Below, in pieces: positions 7,919 to 17,290 of a stretch of 41,915 nucleotides of DNA. The position numbers and the translations under genes were made by a program. This DNA is from Microcaldota archaeon (GTDB lineage Archaea > Micrarchaeota > Micrarchaeia > Micrarchaeales > CABMGC01): positions 1 to 41,915 of the forward strand of contig JAKACG010000001.1 of NCBI GenBank assembly GCA_021821605.1. The letters run 5' to 3'. Position 1 is the stretch's first letter; each line of letters starts with the position of its first letter. The notes under the pieces are model-generated. The model did no database searches and was not told the origin of the DNA. It was given only the letters and a program-made list of their open reading frames with translations.

Positions 7919-9070
7919 ATGGAAAAAATAAATAAAACTGGTGGGGACCAGAATAGATATACAACATTAAATACAGTTAAAAAGCCTAGCACAATAGTTA
8001 CCGCTGCCGTAATAGGTGCTTCTCTATTAGGGGTTTTAAGGCCTTCTGAGAAACCAGCACAGGCACATGTGAATCCAATAGTTGCAGGATTGGTTCAAGG
8101 CTTTACTTATGGTCTTGAAAATGGAGTAAATTACGAAATAGCAAGGCATGTAGGAGGATTTTATAATCCATACTATGGCGGAGCATATGGAGGATATGAA
8201 GGATCTTATCCCACATATCCTGGTGGTTATCCAGCATATGTTAGCCCATATAATGGATATAACTGTGCACCAGCATATGTAACTCCGTTTAATGGATATA
8301 ACTATGCGCCAACATACGTCTCACCTTTCAATGGATATAATGATGCACCAGCATATGTAAGCCCGTATGGAGGAACTGAAGGCTCTTATCCTGTATCGCC
8401 ATACAACGCTGCTCCAGTTTATGTACCTCCTGTGCAAAGTTATGTTCCACCGGTAACTTACTCAACTCCTTCAAGTACTCCTGCGCAAATAGTAGTACAA
8501 CCACAGGTAGTATATCAGTCTCAAACACTACAAGCACCTGCGCCGGTTGTCGTAGAGCCATTGCCTAAATCAAAGGTAGTAATGTCATGGCCTGAGAAGG
8601 AAGCAATAATTGCAGCACAGAATCAAAAGCTACAGGAAGAGAAGCTTACATTGGAATATGAAATCCAAAACGAAAAGGCTATTCTAGCAGCACAAAATGC
8701 ACAGCAACATAACGTATCTAAAAAGAGCTCTAAAAGTTTTTCAGTGTCAGTAGAAAAAGACACCTTTAAAAACAAGGATGAGAAGATAACAGTTCAAAAA
8801 GAAACAATCAAAAATGGAAATGAAAGCAGTTTAGTCATGCCTCAAATGAAACTTTTAAAAAGAAGTACTGAAAACCCTACAAGCACAGTACATACTGTAC
8901 AAAAAAAAACAACAGCAAAGGTTGAATCAGTATTAAACGGACAGGAAAAAACCGTTGCGGAAACTATAACAGGAATAGTTGTTATTGCAGGAGTAATAGG
9001 ATACTTCGTTATTAACAAATTAAAGGGAGGAAAAATAAATACCGAGCAAAAGAGTATGACTCTTTTTTAA
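7919..9070 (+). CDS. Tyr/Gly/Pro-repeat membrane or surface protein, unknown function
   Basis: I do not recognise a family. From Met7919 it is 383 residues. A hydrophobic segment lies at about residues 25-40 (IVTAAVIGASLLGVL). A Tyr/Gly/Pro-rich zone covers about 75-190, with three near-perfect 13-residue repeats (PAYVSPYNGYNCA, PAYVTPFNGYNYA, PTYVSPFNGYNDA) plus a fourth partial copy at bases 8231-8386. A Gln/Pro/Val-rich stretch follows, then a charged probable coiled coil near 220-262 with internal AIIAAQNQK and AILAAQNAQ copies. A second hydrophobic segment lies at about 349-364, followed by a short basic tail. The start at 7919 is chosen because the promoter overlaps the alternative at 7886. 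It is divergent from the thermosome. A structural or adhesive envelope role is a guess. Confidence 0.75.
   Translation: MEKINKTGGDQNRYTTLNTVKKPSTIVTAAVIGASLLGVLRPSEKPAQAHVNPIVAGLVQGFTYGLENGVNYEIARHVGGFYNPYYGGAYGGYEGSYPTYPGGYPAYVSPYNGYNCAPAYVTPFNGYNYAPTYVSPFNGYNDAPAYVSPYGGTEGSYPVSPYNAAPVYVPPVQSYVPPVTYSTPSSTPAQIVVQPQVVYQSQTLQAPAPVVVEPLPKSKVVMSWPEKEAIIAAQNQKLQEEKLTLEYEIQNEKAILAAQNAQQHNVSKKSSKSFSVSVEKDTFKNKDEKITVQKETIKNGNESSLVMPQMKLLKRSTENPTSTVHTVQKKTTAKVESVLNGQEKTVAETITGIVVIAGVIGYFVINKLKGGKINTEQKSMTLF
8231..8386 (+). repeat. 39-bp in-frame tandem repeats encoding a 13-residue Tyr/Pro motif
   Basis: Units begin at 8231, 8270, 8309 and 8348. The first three encode P-[AT]-Y-V-[ST]-P-[YF]-N-G-Y-N-x-A; the fourth diverges after PAYVSPYG. 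Third-position differences between units show the copies are not brand new and the peptide pattern is kept. Confidence 0.85.
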
Positions 9071-9076
9071 TAGAGG

Positions 9077-9086
9077 TATTTAAAAA
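9077..9086 (+). promoter_or_regulatory. TATA box of the single-repeat TBP gene
   Basis: TATTTAAAAA lies 30-39 bp upstream of the ATG at 9116 and just after the stop of the preceding gene. It predicts a very short leader that could still include the GTGAG at 9107-9111. Confidence 0.45.
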
Positions 9087-9115
9087 GGTTTGTGTGCAAT
9101 ATTAATGTGAGTTAT

Positions 9116-9445
9116 ATGGCTAAACCAAAGAATAGCAAGAAAGCTATAGAAAAAATACCAAAATTAAATCCTCAGATAAAGATTCAGAATATAGTAGTTA
9201 GCGCAGATTTGCATGCTAATATAGACCTATTTTCTCTAACGAAGAATGTAAAGGAAGTTTCATACGAACCTGAGCAGTTTCCTGGCGCAATATATAGAAT
9301 AAAAGAGCCCAAAGCAGTAATAATACTTTTCAAGAATGGAAAGTTAATATGTACAGGTTCTAACAACACCAAGAACATAAAGGAAGTTCTTGAGATGGCA
9401 GCCAAGGTAATATCCAAATATGTTATAGAGATAAAGGATGATTAG
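9116..9445 (+). CDS. Single-repeat TATA-binding protein (half TBP)
   Basis: TBP places the archaeal pre-initiation complex on TATA boxes and normally has two tandem repeats in about 180 residues. This protein has 109 residues and only one repeat. From about residue 20, IKIQNIVVSADLHANIDL matches the first strand and helix. Then EPEQFPGAIYRIKEPK and IILFKNGKLICTG are the diagnostic TBP segments. Both DNA-intercalating phenylalanine positions are present (F55 in QFPG and F72 in LFKNG), and the second helix NTKNIKEVLEMAAKVISK follows. The C-terminus (VIEIKDD) ends cleanly, with no second repeat downstream on either strand. The first 19 residues are lysine-rich. Met9116 follows GTGAG; an earlier in-frame Met at 9092 lies too close to the promoter. 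The 3' end overlaps the convergent glycosyltransferase by 4 bp. A functional form would need to dimerise. It could also be a paralogue beside a normal TBP elsewhere. Confidence 0.88.
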   Translation: MAKPKNSKKAIEKIPKLNPQIKIQNIVVSADLHANIDLFSLTKNVKEVSYEPEQFPGAIYRIKEPKAVIILFKNGKLICTGSNNTKNIKEVLEMAAKVISKYVIEIKDD

Positions 9446-10587
9446 TCCTTTTTGCTTGTTTTTTCTAGTACCAAATCCATTCTTTTGAAGAAAGAGTGCC
9501 ATGAATAATTTTTAATTACGTGTTTTCTTGCGTTGTTACCCATCTGTTTAGCTATAGAAGGATTCTCCACTATAAATTGCATTTTTTCTGCCATCTCTTT
9601 TTCAGAGTTTACAAGAAAGCCCGTTTTGCCATTAAGTATTGTTTCGCGTGGACCGCCTTCATTTATTGAGATTATTGGCTTGCCGCTTGACATGCCTTCT
9701 AATGGTACAAGACCATAATCCTCATTTTTAGAAGCAAATAAGACCGCAGTAGATTTGCTATATAACTCTTTTAATTTATTGTCAGAAAGATTTGTAAGTA
9801 TCTTTACATTTAGATTTTTTGAAAGTACTTTAAGATACTCTAAATACTTTATGTGCTCTGGATCTTTTGATATTGTACCGGCTAGTATTAAAGAGTACTT
9901 CTTATTTTTTGGGTTAGATAATTTCAGTATAAAATATTTAAATGCCCTTATTACGTAATCTTGTTGTTTGTTTATTATTAACCTTGAAGGATAGAAAAAA
10001 AATCTTTCGTCTCCAGCATTCTCAAAGGAGGAGTACTCAACTCCAGGAGGTATTACTACTGGTTGTCTAGAGTAATACTTTTCTATTCTTTCTCCTGTTG
10101 TTTTGCTATTGGTAGCTATGCTCTCTATTTTTTTAACCGTTCTTCCTGCTATCAATTTATACATGTGCGTCATACTTGCATACAATAACTTTTCTTTTTG
10201 AGTTCTGTTCTTCATTCTTGTAGAATAGAGATCATATACCTCTCTTGGCGGAGTATGACAATACCAGAGAACCCTTTCGTTTTTATGCCTTATCCATTCG
10301 CTTGGTGAGATATGCGGATTTAAAACGTCATACTCATCCTTTATTTTTAGATTGTAGAAGTTATAGCCATATCTAAGGCCTTGCGATGCACGGTAAGGAA
10401 GCAAACTAGACAATGGAACCTTTTTGCCTATTACTCTTACATCAAGCTCTGAAAACTCGGGATAAGTAAGTTTTTTATCGTACTCCAATGTAAGTATAGG
10501 CGCCTTGTAATGTTTTGCCATCTCCAATATTACACGCTCTGCTCCGCCTTTTATATTTAGATAAGGTTGCAGTATTAACAACTTCAT
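9442..10587 (-). CDS. Glycosyltransferase, GT4 family (GT-B fold)
   Basis: Transfers a sugar from an activated donor, probably to a lipid-linked or surface glycan. It is 381 residues, full length for GT4. The N-terminal acceptor domain opens with the glycine-rich KGGAERVILEMAKHY segment. The C-terminal donor domain has the family EX7E signature (E-DYGLVPL-E in SKNEDYGLVPLEGMSSGKP), then GGPRETI. No membrane segment is evident. The gene precedes no obvious partner on its strand, but AglB lies directly upstream, 54 bp away on the same strand. That suggests building or trimming the N-glycan donor; the sugar cannot be read from sequence. Confidence 0.88.
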   Translation of the reverse strand: MKLLILQPYLNIKGGAERVILEMAKHYKAPILTLEYDKKLTYPEFSELDVRVIGKKVPLSSLLPYRASQGLRYGYNFYNLKIKDEYDVLNPHISPSEWIRHKNERVLWYCHTPPREVYDLYSTRMKNRTQKEKLLYASMTHMYKLIAGRTVKKIESIATNSKTTGERIEKYYSRQPVVIPPGVEYSSFENAGDERFFFYPSRLIINKQQDYVIRAFKYFILKLSNPKNKKYSLILAGTISKDPEHIKYLEYLKVLSKNLNVKILTNLSDNKLKELYSKSTAVLFASKNEDYGLVPLEGMSSGKPIISINEGGPRETILNGKTGFLVNSEKEMAEKMQFIVENPSIAKQMGNNARKHVIKNYSWHSFFKRMDLVLEKTSKKD

Positions 10588-10640
10588 GTAATCTTATTTT
10601 AAATAAACAGAAAAGATATTTAGAGTTACCAGACTGAACA

Positions 10641-13600
10641 TTAACCAGGCACAGAGAAGTTGTTTGTTATGTAGCTAGGTTTTACTATATGCTGTGGTGA
10701 ACCGCCAGTGTAGTTGTTTAATTTGTATATAACTACATCATTTGTAGAGTTAAGGAAGTTTACACCGCTAAAGCCTCCTACAGGATACACCATAGTAAAT
10801 CCAGGTAGATGCCCTAAGAAGAACGCACGATAATAGTTTGAGCTGTAGAATAATGAAGGTGCATCGGTAACTGTGTCGTTAGGTCCATTTGGAAGATATA
10901 TTGCCATTGCGCTTAGGAATGTTCCTGCACTTCCATAATTAACATAACCATTTACGACATCAGAGTTATTCAGATCTATAACTATGTTTGTTGGTGTTCC
11001 ATTAAGAGAGTATAATCGCAATACTCCATTTGACGTGCCAGATGTAGGTACACAGTAACTTTGATTAATTGCCTGTGGAACCGACTCACCAACTGTAAGC
11101 AAGACCTGAACTGCTTGTATGCTGCTGTTTTTAAAGCTGCAGTAATCATTTACACTTGGATTTTCTGGTATATTTACCTCAATAGGATCATGCGAAACTT
11201 CGCATTGTGATGTTCCAGTTATAAAGTTGGTGCCGTATGTTTTTCCTTGTGCTATCGCATATGCTTGACTTGTCTCGTTTACATATACACAACCTAAGAA
11301 ATCAAGAGCACCCCACTTTGGTATTAATTGGTCATCAAATAACGCGTATCCAGTCTGTGTAGTTTGCATAAGCTGCGCCAACTTTACAGGACCATACGAG
11401 TCGTTAGGGCTAAGTACATAATTTGCTGCGACGCGATAATCAAAAGCTGCTACAGAGTTATCTCCTCTAATTACTGCATTGCTGTTACCAAACCAGTTTA
11501 TCCAGTCGCCATAATCCCACCATGAAAGTATTCTAGGACCATAAGGACCTACGTTCTTTGCCATCCATGCTGTTGCTGAAAGCCAAGCCGGTGGAACAGA
11601 GTTACAGAACAGATTTGCGCCCATCACATTATTAGAGTTAAAGATCTGAGTACAGTTGCTTCCTAGAGCCGAGATGATTTGAAGTATAGAACTAGATTCT
11701 GCTATAAGTATTATTATTAACAGTACATAAAGAAGATACATAACGCTCTTTGCAGGATACACTCTTTTTATCATGTATGAAATAACAATGCCTAGTATTA
11801 TGCTAACTATTGCGCCTATAAGCAAATTTAACGGAGCTATTATTGATGCAAATGCAAAGATAAGGAATATTGTTTCTATTATATATAAAAGCATAATTAT
11901 ACTGTCTGATTTTCTATTCTTTTCATTCAAGAATATTAATACAGTTCCAAGTATTACGCCTATTGCAAGTATAAAGGCTACACCAAAATGAGGTAGATAC
12001 TTAACCTCGCTCATTCCTGCAATTGCAAGCACAGCAACAATTGCTATTGAAAGCATGGCAGATTTAGAATCGTTATATATAACAGCAATAACCTCTAAAA
12101 TCACAAAAATTATAAGAGTAAGCCATACCATCAATGGAAATCCTAGGACACTTGCGCCTATAGGACCAAAGCCATTATTTCCAAAGTTGAATAGAGGTCC
12201 GGTTGGAGCATACTCTTGGACCGTCATGAAAAGAGGCGAGGAAGGAGTAGTGAACTTTTGACTTAGTTGTATATAATCAATAACTGGCTTTCCTAAAGGA
12301 GTAAAAACAATTATCAATGATACGATTATTATTATAAGCACAAACCATTCAAGATATGTAAGCTTGTTTATCTCTTTTAATATCTTCTTTTGTTTTGCTA
12401 TTATAGGTATGTACTCAAATAATGCAACAAGTATTAATGCAAATAGAGGGAAGGCAACAATAGTAGGTATGCCTACAAGAGATGGTATTCTGTTTGTTAA
12501 AGATGCACCATATGGTGCGTATATTACATAAAATATTGCAATTACAAGTATTACAACTGCATTCATCTTATAGAAATCTATGCTTGTCTTGTGCTTGAAA
12601 ACGTCTATGAAGCCCTGTGCGGCTATATAAAATGCAAGTATTCCTGCGTCTACTGTGTAGTAGTGAGCTCCTAAGAAGGTGGATGCGAATGCAATACCAG
12701 CAAGTATTGCATATCTTTTCTCTTTTGGATTCTTTACCGCGAGAAGATACGCTACGAAGAAAAAGAATAATGTGAATATGCCCCATGGCTCTAGTAACTG
12801 CTCACCTGCTATAAAAGTAGATATAAGAGTTGGCATGAAGGCCGTAAGAGCCGCAGCAAAGAGAGCTGCTACGTCTCCATACTCATGGTAGATAAATAAA
12901 AATATTACAAACACAAGAAGTGCTGCCATTATTGGCGGATAGAAGCTGCTTACATCGCTAAGAAGTGTATTGTTTAGAGTTTGAGTATTGCTTGTTGAAA
13001 GCTCATACCAATAAGCTTCAAGATATGGTACTAGAGGCTGTATTCTATGAACAGTGCCGTTAACCAGCGTAGGCCAAGCCGCATGCTCGTATAAAGGCTG
13101 ATAACCATAAGTAAGAATATATTGAGTACTGACCATATCAAAGTATGGATCAAACTCAAAGAACTTTGGTGCAACGCCAATGTTTGCTATTCTTGTTGCA
13201 AATGTAGAAAGCATAAGAAGTAGAAGTAAGGACCATACAATAATTTTTCTTGTTGATGGTTTTGTTTTATTTGCATTTGAGTCAGTAGTAGAAAGAAGTG
13301 CTTGCTCCTCTCTTTCGTGCTCACGGAACAGGCGCTTCTCCTGTTCTATATGTGATTCCTGTACAATCTGTATCTCTTCTGCTCCTGCGCCTCTTTCTTT
13401 TATCATTGAAAGTTCTTCCTTTTGTTGTCTTACTAACTCCTCTTCTTCTCTTTGATGAGCCCTTACTACTGCTAGATCTATATTTAATGTATGAAGTTTT
13501 TCTCTAAGCTCTGATAACCTTGCCTTTTGCTCGGTATTTATTAATTTTATACTTTGAGTTGTTGTTTTGCTTGATAATTTGTTTGATAGAAAATTAAGTG

Positions 13601-13889
13601 AGAAATCCTCTTTTTTAATTGCACCCTGCCAAATACATAATATTATACCTATTATGGTGAGTATAATTACATTTATATTATATAGCCCTGCTGAAAATGA
13701 AAATGCAGAAGAGTATGATATAAGATAAGATTCGCCCCAGGTCATTGCCGGAGGAAAGATAAGCCCAAATATAAACCCTATAATTATTATTTCGAATAAG
13801 CTAAGACCTGTTTTTCTTAACAGAGCTAAAGCAAGGAAAAATCCTGGAATGATTATTGAAAGAAAACCTATAAGCAATGCCGCTAGCAT
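10641..13889 (-). CDS. aglB: Oligosaccharyltransferase AglB/STT3 with N-terminal membrane and coiled-coil extension
   Basis: Transfers lipid-linked glycans to Asn in N-x-S/T sequons on exported proteins. It is 1082 residues, longer than most archaeal AglB. Residues 1-90 hold three hydrophobic segments, and 118-200 form a highly charged Glu/Arg/Gln-rich probable coiled coil. The STT3 core starts near 215 (KIIVWSLLLLLMLSTF), with the metal-binding EFDPYFD motif at 245-251, many membrane segments, and the catalytic WWDYGDW signature at 790-796. A soluble extracellular domain follows to the end. The extension has no obvious counterpart in characterised AglB. A large sequon-rich surface protein nearby is a plausible substrate. 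A GTGGAT-like site precedes the ATG. Confidence 0.95.
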   Translation of the reverse strand: MLAALLIGFLSIIIPGFFLALALLRKTGLSLFEIIIIGFIFGLIFPPAMTWGESYLISYSSAFSFSAGLYNINVIILTIIGIILCIWQGAIKKEDFSLNFLSNKLSSKTTTQSIKLINTEQKARLSELREKLHTLNIDLAVVRAHQREEEELVRQQKEELSMIKERGAGAEEIQIVQESHIEQEKRLFREHEREEQALLSTTDSNANKTKPSTRKIIVWSLLLLLMLSTFATRIANIGVAPKFFEFDPYFDMVSTQYILTYGYQPLYEHAAWPTLVNGTVHRIQPLVPYLEAYWYELSTSNTQTLNNTLLSDVSSFYPPIMAALLVFVIFLFIYHEYGDVAALFAAALTAFMPTLISTFIAGEQLLEPWGIFTLFFFFVAYLLAVKNPKEKRYAILAGIAFASTFLGAHYYTVDAGILAFYIAAQGFIDVFKHKTSIDFYKMNAVVILVIAIFYVIYAPYGASLTNRIPSLVGIPTIVAFPLFALILVALFEYIPIIAKQKKILKEINKLTYLEWFVLIIIIVSLIIVFTPLGKPVIDYIQLSQKFTTPSSPLFMTVQEYAPTGPLFNFGNNGFGPIGASVLGFPLMVWLTLIIFVILEVIAVIYNDSKSAMLSIAIVAVLAIAGMSEVKYLPHFGVAFILAIGVILGTVLIFLNEKNRKSDSIIMLLYIIETIFLIFAFASIIAPLNLLIGAIVSIILGIVISYMIKRVYPAKSVMYLLYVLLIIILIAESSSILQIISALGSNCTQIFNSNNVMGANLFCNSVPPAWLSATAWMAKNVGPYGPRILSWWDYGDWINWFGNSNAVIRGDNSVAAFDYRVAANYVLSPNDSYGPVKLAQLMQTTQTGYALFDDQLIPKWGALDFLGCVYVNETSQAYAIAQGKTYGTNFITGTSQCEVSHDPIEVNIPENPSVNDYCSFKNSSIQAVQVLLTVGESVPQAINQSYCVPTSGTSNGVLRLYSLNGTPTNIVIDLNNSDVVNGYVNYGSAGTFLSAMAIYLPNGPNDTVTDAPSLFYSSNYYRAFFLGHLPGFTMVYPVGGFSGVNFLNSTNDVVIYKLNNYTGGSPQHIVKPSYITNNFSVPG

Positions 13890-14001
13890 TTAAATCCACA
13901 ATAAAGTATATTATAGCCAATAAATTATTAAATTTATAAAGCTAAAGATAATGTAGTATTTTAAAGTAAAGGTTAATAAAGATTTGTTTTGGTTTTGGTT
14001 T

Positions 14002-15102
14002 ATGAAAAAAAAGGTTTTTGTGATAGGAGCTGGCACCGCAGGCTTAATAACAGCAAGAGAGTTATCTAAAAAAGGAATAGGAGTAGAGGTTTTTGACCAG
14101 AAGAAAAAACCAGGATATCCGCCAAGCGCATCAGGCATAATATCAATAAATGGTTTGAACTCAATAAAAACAGGATATAAAAGGTCTATAACCAATACCT
14201 TGTACGGAGCTAGGCTCCACGCTGGAAAGGAAGTTATGAGTATAATGGCAAAAAAGCCCATAGCACATGTAGTAGATAGGGAAATATTCAACGCCATACT
14301 TTTGGATGAAGCTCTGCATGAAGGTGCAAAGGTAACTCTTGGAAAACGAATAACAAGCAACGAGATATACTCATTTTCAAATGAAGGAGTCGTGGTAGGT
14401 GCAGATGGGGCAGTGTCTTTAGTTGCAAAAAATTTTGATATGGGAAATGTAGATAATTATGTATTAACTTATAAGGCAGAATATGAAACTCAAGTTAAAG
14501 ATACAAAAAAAGTCGAACTTTTCTTCGATAGTAAGATCTCTAAGGGACTTTTTGGATGGGTTTGTCCAAACTCAGATAAAATTCTTGAAGTAGGAATAGG
14601 AATAAACTCCGGAAAGATTAACAGTAAAACAACCTTTGAAAGGTTTATAGGCATGCCAGAGATTTCAAATATGATAGAAGGTGCTGAGCTTTTGAACGAA
14701 CATGCCAGCATAATACCGATGAAACTAAGGAAGAAAATAGCAGACGATAAAAAAAGAGTTATTTTAGTAGGAGACGCTGCAGGGCAGGTAAAACCTTCTA
14801 CGGGAGGAGGCATTGTTTTTGGAGGGAATGCCGCAATTATTGCAGCAGACATAATTAACAAGTACCTCAATGGTACTGCGAAACTTTCAGATTATCAGAA
14901 GATATATAGGAAAAAATATGTTTTTGATACAAAGGTCCATGCATTGCTAAATAGTTTTTATTCTAACTCCAGTCCAAAAGGATTAGCTCTTATTATGAGG
15001 GTTTTAAACAACTTGGGAATGTCTTCATTTCTAAGTGAGTATGGAGATATGGACAGTCCAAAGAATATAATTAAAAATGCGATATTCAGAAAGAGCATTT
15101 AG
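14002..15102 (+). CDS. Geranylgeranyl reductase-family FAD-dependent oxidoreductase
   Basis: Flavoprotein of the group that saturates isoprenoid chains of archaeal ether lipids. From Met14002 it is 366 residues. The N-terminal dinucleotide-binding motif is VIGAGTAGL at about 6-14, the GADG motif lies mid-protein, and the FAD-binding VGDAAGQVKPSTGGG segment lies near residue 260. The PGYPPSASGIIS segment after the first domain also fits the family. An in-frame Met six codons upstream would add an improbable FWFWF leader. Substrate assignment within the family (phospholipid, quinone or another isoprenoid) is not possible from sequence. The 3' end overlaps the convergent membrane-protein gene by 4 bp. 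Confidence 0.87.
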   Translation: MKKKVFVIGAGTAGLITARELSKKGIGVEVFDQKKKPGYPPSASGIISINGLNSIKTGYKRSITNTLYGARLHAGKEVMSIMAKKPIAHVVDREIFNAILLDEALHEGAKVTLGKRITSNEIYSFSNEGVVVGADGAVSLVAKNFDMGNVDNYVLTYKAEYETQVKDTKKVELFFDSKISKGLFGWVCPNSDKILEVGIGINSGKINSKTTFERFIGMPEISNMIEGAELLNEHASIIPMKLRKKIADDKKRVILVGDAAGQVKPSTGGGIVFGGNAAIIAADIINKYLNGTAKLSDYQKIYRKKYVFDTKVHALLNSFYSNSSPKGLALIMRVLNNLGMSSFLSEYGDMDSPKNIIKNAIFRKSI

Positions 15103-15974
15103 AGTTTTTTGTTTGTTTTTTTTGATTTATTGTTAGCTTTATTTTTAATTTTTGAAGTTTCTTTAGACCCAGAGAAGTAATAGAAATAAACAGGTATCAT
15201 GCCAAACCATACGGTTGCAGACATATCTACAATTAATGCTATTATTATGCCTATAAATGGAATTAGATCAAAAAAGCCAGATATAAAGCTTATTGCTATA
15301 TTTATCAATGCCATGAGTACAAGCACTATAAAAATGTCTGTACGTTTTTTTGCAGCTATCTGAAAACTTCTTTTTATTGCAGTAATAGGACCTTTATTCT
15401 CTATTATTATTACAGTAGTTACCTGGAAGAGATATATGGTGGCAAGTATTAAAAGAACCAACAATATTATTGCAAAAACTGCGGCCAGTATAAAAGAAAA
15501 TAAGGATATCTGAATATAAAAAGACAGTATTAATAAAGATAAAGGTATTGCAATAACAACAAGAAATATTGCAATTGATATTATCCCTGCTCCAAGTAAA
15601 TTAAGATATCTAGAACTTGCTATGGAAACTGCAGCTCTAATATTAAGTTTTTCTTTTCTGACAAGTTGATCTGCCATAGCTACAAATATCCCACTCATAA
15701 ACATCGATATTAGAAATGAGATTATAAATATGCTCAGTAATATCTCAATAAAAAAGTTAATTACTCCTCCAAATAATGACATATTTGATATGAAAGATAA
15801 AGGAGAGTTAATGAATAGCATTATATTTGATGCTATGGTGCTGCTGAAAAAAATCAGCACTATTGCAATTATAAATAAAATTAGTAGTATAGACAGTATC
15901 AGTGATGGAATTATAGCTTTAGGGTTTGAAAGTATGTCATTAAAGCTATCGGAAAATATTTTAGGTATGTCCAT
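15099..15974 (-). CDS. Polytopic membrane protein, unknown function
   Basis: It has 291 residues and about six hydrophobic segments (examples: IIPSLILSILLILFIIAIVLIFF near residues 18-40; LLSIFIISFLISMFMSGIFVAMA; IAIFLVVIAIPLSLLILSFYI). A short lysine/asparagine-rich cytoplasmic tail ends the protein (KTNKKL). The general pattern resembles the membrane domain found with glycerophosphodiesterase-like proteins and similar multi-pass families, but I see no diagnostic motif. It is convergent with the reductase gene and monocistronic. Confidence 0.7.
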   Translation of the reverse strand: MDIPKIFSDSFNDILSNPKAIIPSLILSILLILFIIAIVLIFFSSTIASNIMLFINSPLSFISNMSLFGGVINFFIEILLSIFIISFLISMFMSGIFVAMADQLVRKEKLNIRAAVSIASSRYLNLLGAGIISIAIFLVVIAIPLSLLILSFYIQISLFSFILAAVFAIILLVLLILATIYLFQVTTVIIIENKGPITAIKRSFQIAAKKRTDIFIVLVLMALINIAISFISGFFDLIPFIGIIIALIVDMSATVWFGMIPVYFYYFSGSKETSKIKNKANNKSKKTNKKL

Positions 15975-16132
15975 TGAAACAGTTATATTTAAGTGTTAGT
16001 ATTTAAAATATGCACTGTTAATTGCATATGCTTATGATATGCTTATGTATAGCAGATAAAATAAAAAAATAAATAAACTAGAATGTTATGTTAATATTTA
16101 ATATAAAAATAAAATAGAAATATAGGGATAGT

Positions 16133-16417
16133 ATGAAGTTAAATATAAAGCAAGATAATGGGCGTTTTTTTATAATTACAAACTCTGGTGAAGCAGAACT
16201 GCTATATGAGTTAGATAAAAAAAATAAGATTATGAGTATCTACCATACCTTTGTGCCTGATGCGGAAAGAGGAAAAGGCATTGCAGAAGCGCTTGCTTTT
16301 AAGGCTTTTGAATTAGCAAAAGAAACTAAATTTTTAATAAGGCCTGATTGTGAGTATATACAACATTTTATTCTGAAACATAAAGAATTAGAAAAGATGA
16401 TAGCTTATGAAAAATAA
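16133..16417 (+). CDS. Small GNAT-like N-acetyltransferase (YjdJ/COG2388 type)
   Basis: It has 94 residues, the usual size of the minimal one-domain GNAT proteins in this group. [21 protein letters not shown] forms the central beta strands. [20 protein letters not shown] carries the acetyl-CoA pyrophosphate-binding RxxGxA-like loop and its helix. [14 protein letters not shown] is the C-terminal signature of this subfamily. The start follows GGGAT plus three bases. It overlaps the DAHP synthase gene by 11 bp, so the two are co-translated. Its substrate is unknown. Confidence 0.82.
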   Translation: MKLNIKQDNGRFFIITNSGEAELLYELDKKNKIMSIYHTFVPDAERGKGIAEALAFKAFELAKETKFLIRPDCEYIQHFILKHKELEKMIAYEK

Positions 16418-17234
16418 TGAGATATATAAATTTTCAAGGGAGTTCGAACAAAAAGATAAGAAGTTTCAGATAGGCGATCTTTTAATTCATGGAAACGAAA
16501 TAGTAGTAGCTGCTGGACCATGTTCTGTTGAAAGTGAGGAACAGATGTTAGAAACAGCTAAAGGAGTTATGAGTGCTGGAGCAAGTATCTTAAGAGGCGG
16601 CGCCTTCAAACCAAGAACCTCACCGTATTCATTTCAGGGTTTAGGAATAAAAGGACTAAAAATACTTGAAAGAGTAGGAAAGAAGTTCAACGCGCCAATA
16701 GTAACTGAGATCATGAGTACAGAACTTATAGAGCTTTATTCTAAAAAAATTGATCTTATACAAGTAGGGGCAAGGAATGCGCAGAATTTTGAGATGTTAA
16801 AAAGATTGGGTATGCAAAAAAGACCGGTGTTATTAAAAAATGGATTAGGAACTACAGTAGATGAATGGCTTATGTCTTCAGAGTATATTCTTTCAAATGG
16901 AAATGATAATGTAATACTATGCTATAGAGGCGCAAGAAGTATAGAAAATGCTACAAGATTTTCAATGGATATTGGTGCCATTTCATTAGTTAAAAAACGC
17001 TCTAGACTTCCCATAGCAGTTGATCCAAGCCATGCTGCTGGAAAGAGAGAATTTGTAAAAGATTTTGCACTTGCAGCAATAGCTACTGGAGCGGATATGC
17101 TCGAAATAGAGGTGCATAACAATCCTGAAAAGGCGCTCAGTGATAAAGAACAGCAGCTTAGCATAGAGGAGTTTGGAGAGCTTATGGATGATTTAAGAGT
17201 TGTAGCAGAAGCAGTAGGAAGGAAAATAAGATGA
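16407..17234 (+). CDS. aroF: 3-deoxy-7-phosphoheptulonate (DAHP) synthase
   Basis: Condenses phosphoenolpyruvate with erythrose 4-phosphate, the first step of the shikimate pathway. It is 275 residues, of the short type related to KDO8P synthase and without a separate regulatory domain. A beta/alpha barrel is shown by [42 protein letters not shown] and [10 protein letters not shown], which hold the PEP- and metal-binding Cys, Lys, Arg and His residues. About 30 N-terminal residues precede the barrel. It is coupled by overlap to the GNAT gene; no other shikimate gene is in the window. Confidence 0.93.
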   Translation: MKNNEIYKFSREFEQKDKKFQIGDLLIHGNEIVVAAGPCSVESEEQMLETAKGVMSAGASILRGGAFKPRTSPYSFQGLGIKGLKILERVGKKFNAPIVTEIMSTELIELYSKKIDLIQVGARNAQNFEMLKRLGMQKRPVLLKNGLGTTVDEWLMSSEYILSNGNDNVILCYRGARSIENATRFSMDIGAISLVKKRSRLPIAVDPSHAAGKREFVKDFALAAIATGADMLEIEVHNNPEKALSDKEQQLSIEEFGELMDDLRVVAEAVGRKIR

Positions 17235-17290
17235 AATTTTCAAGAGTATATGGCTAGCTAAAACCCATATTGAACAGTATTTAGTAAACA

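Noticed and set aside
8231..8386. CRISPR-like array
   Set aside because: The repeats are contiguous, in frame and have no unique spacers; they are protein-coding.
9446..9720. Second TBP repeat lost by frameshift downstream of the half TBP
   Set aside because: The sequence after the stop is the C-terminus of the glycosyltransferase on the other strand. No plus-strand frame gives a PEQFPG-like or SGK-like segment.
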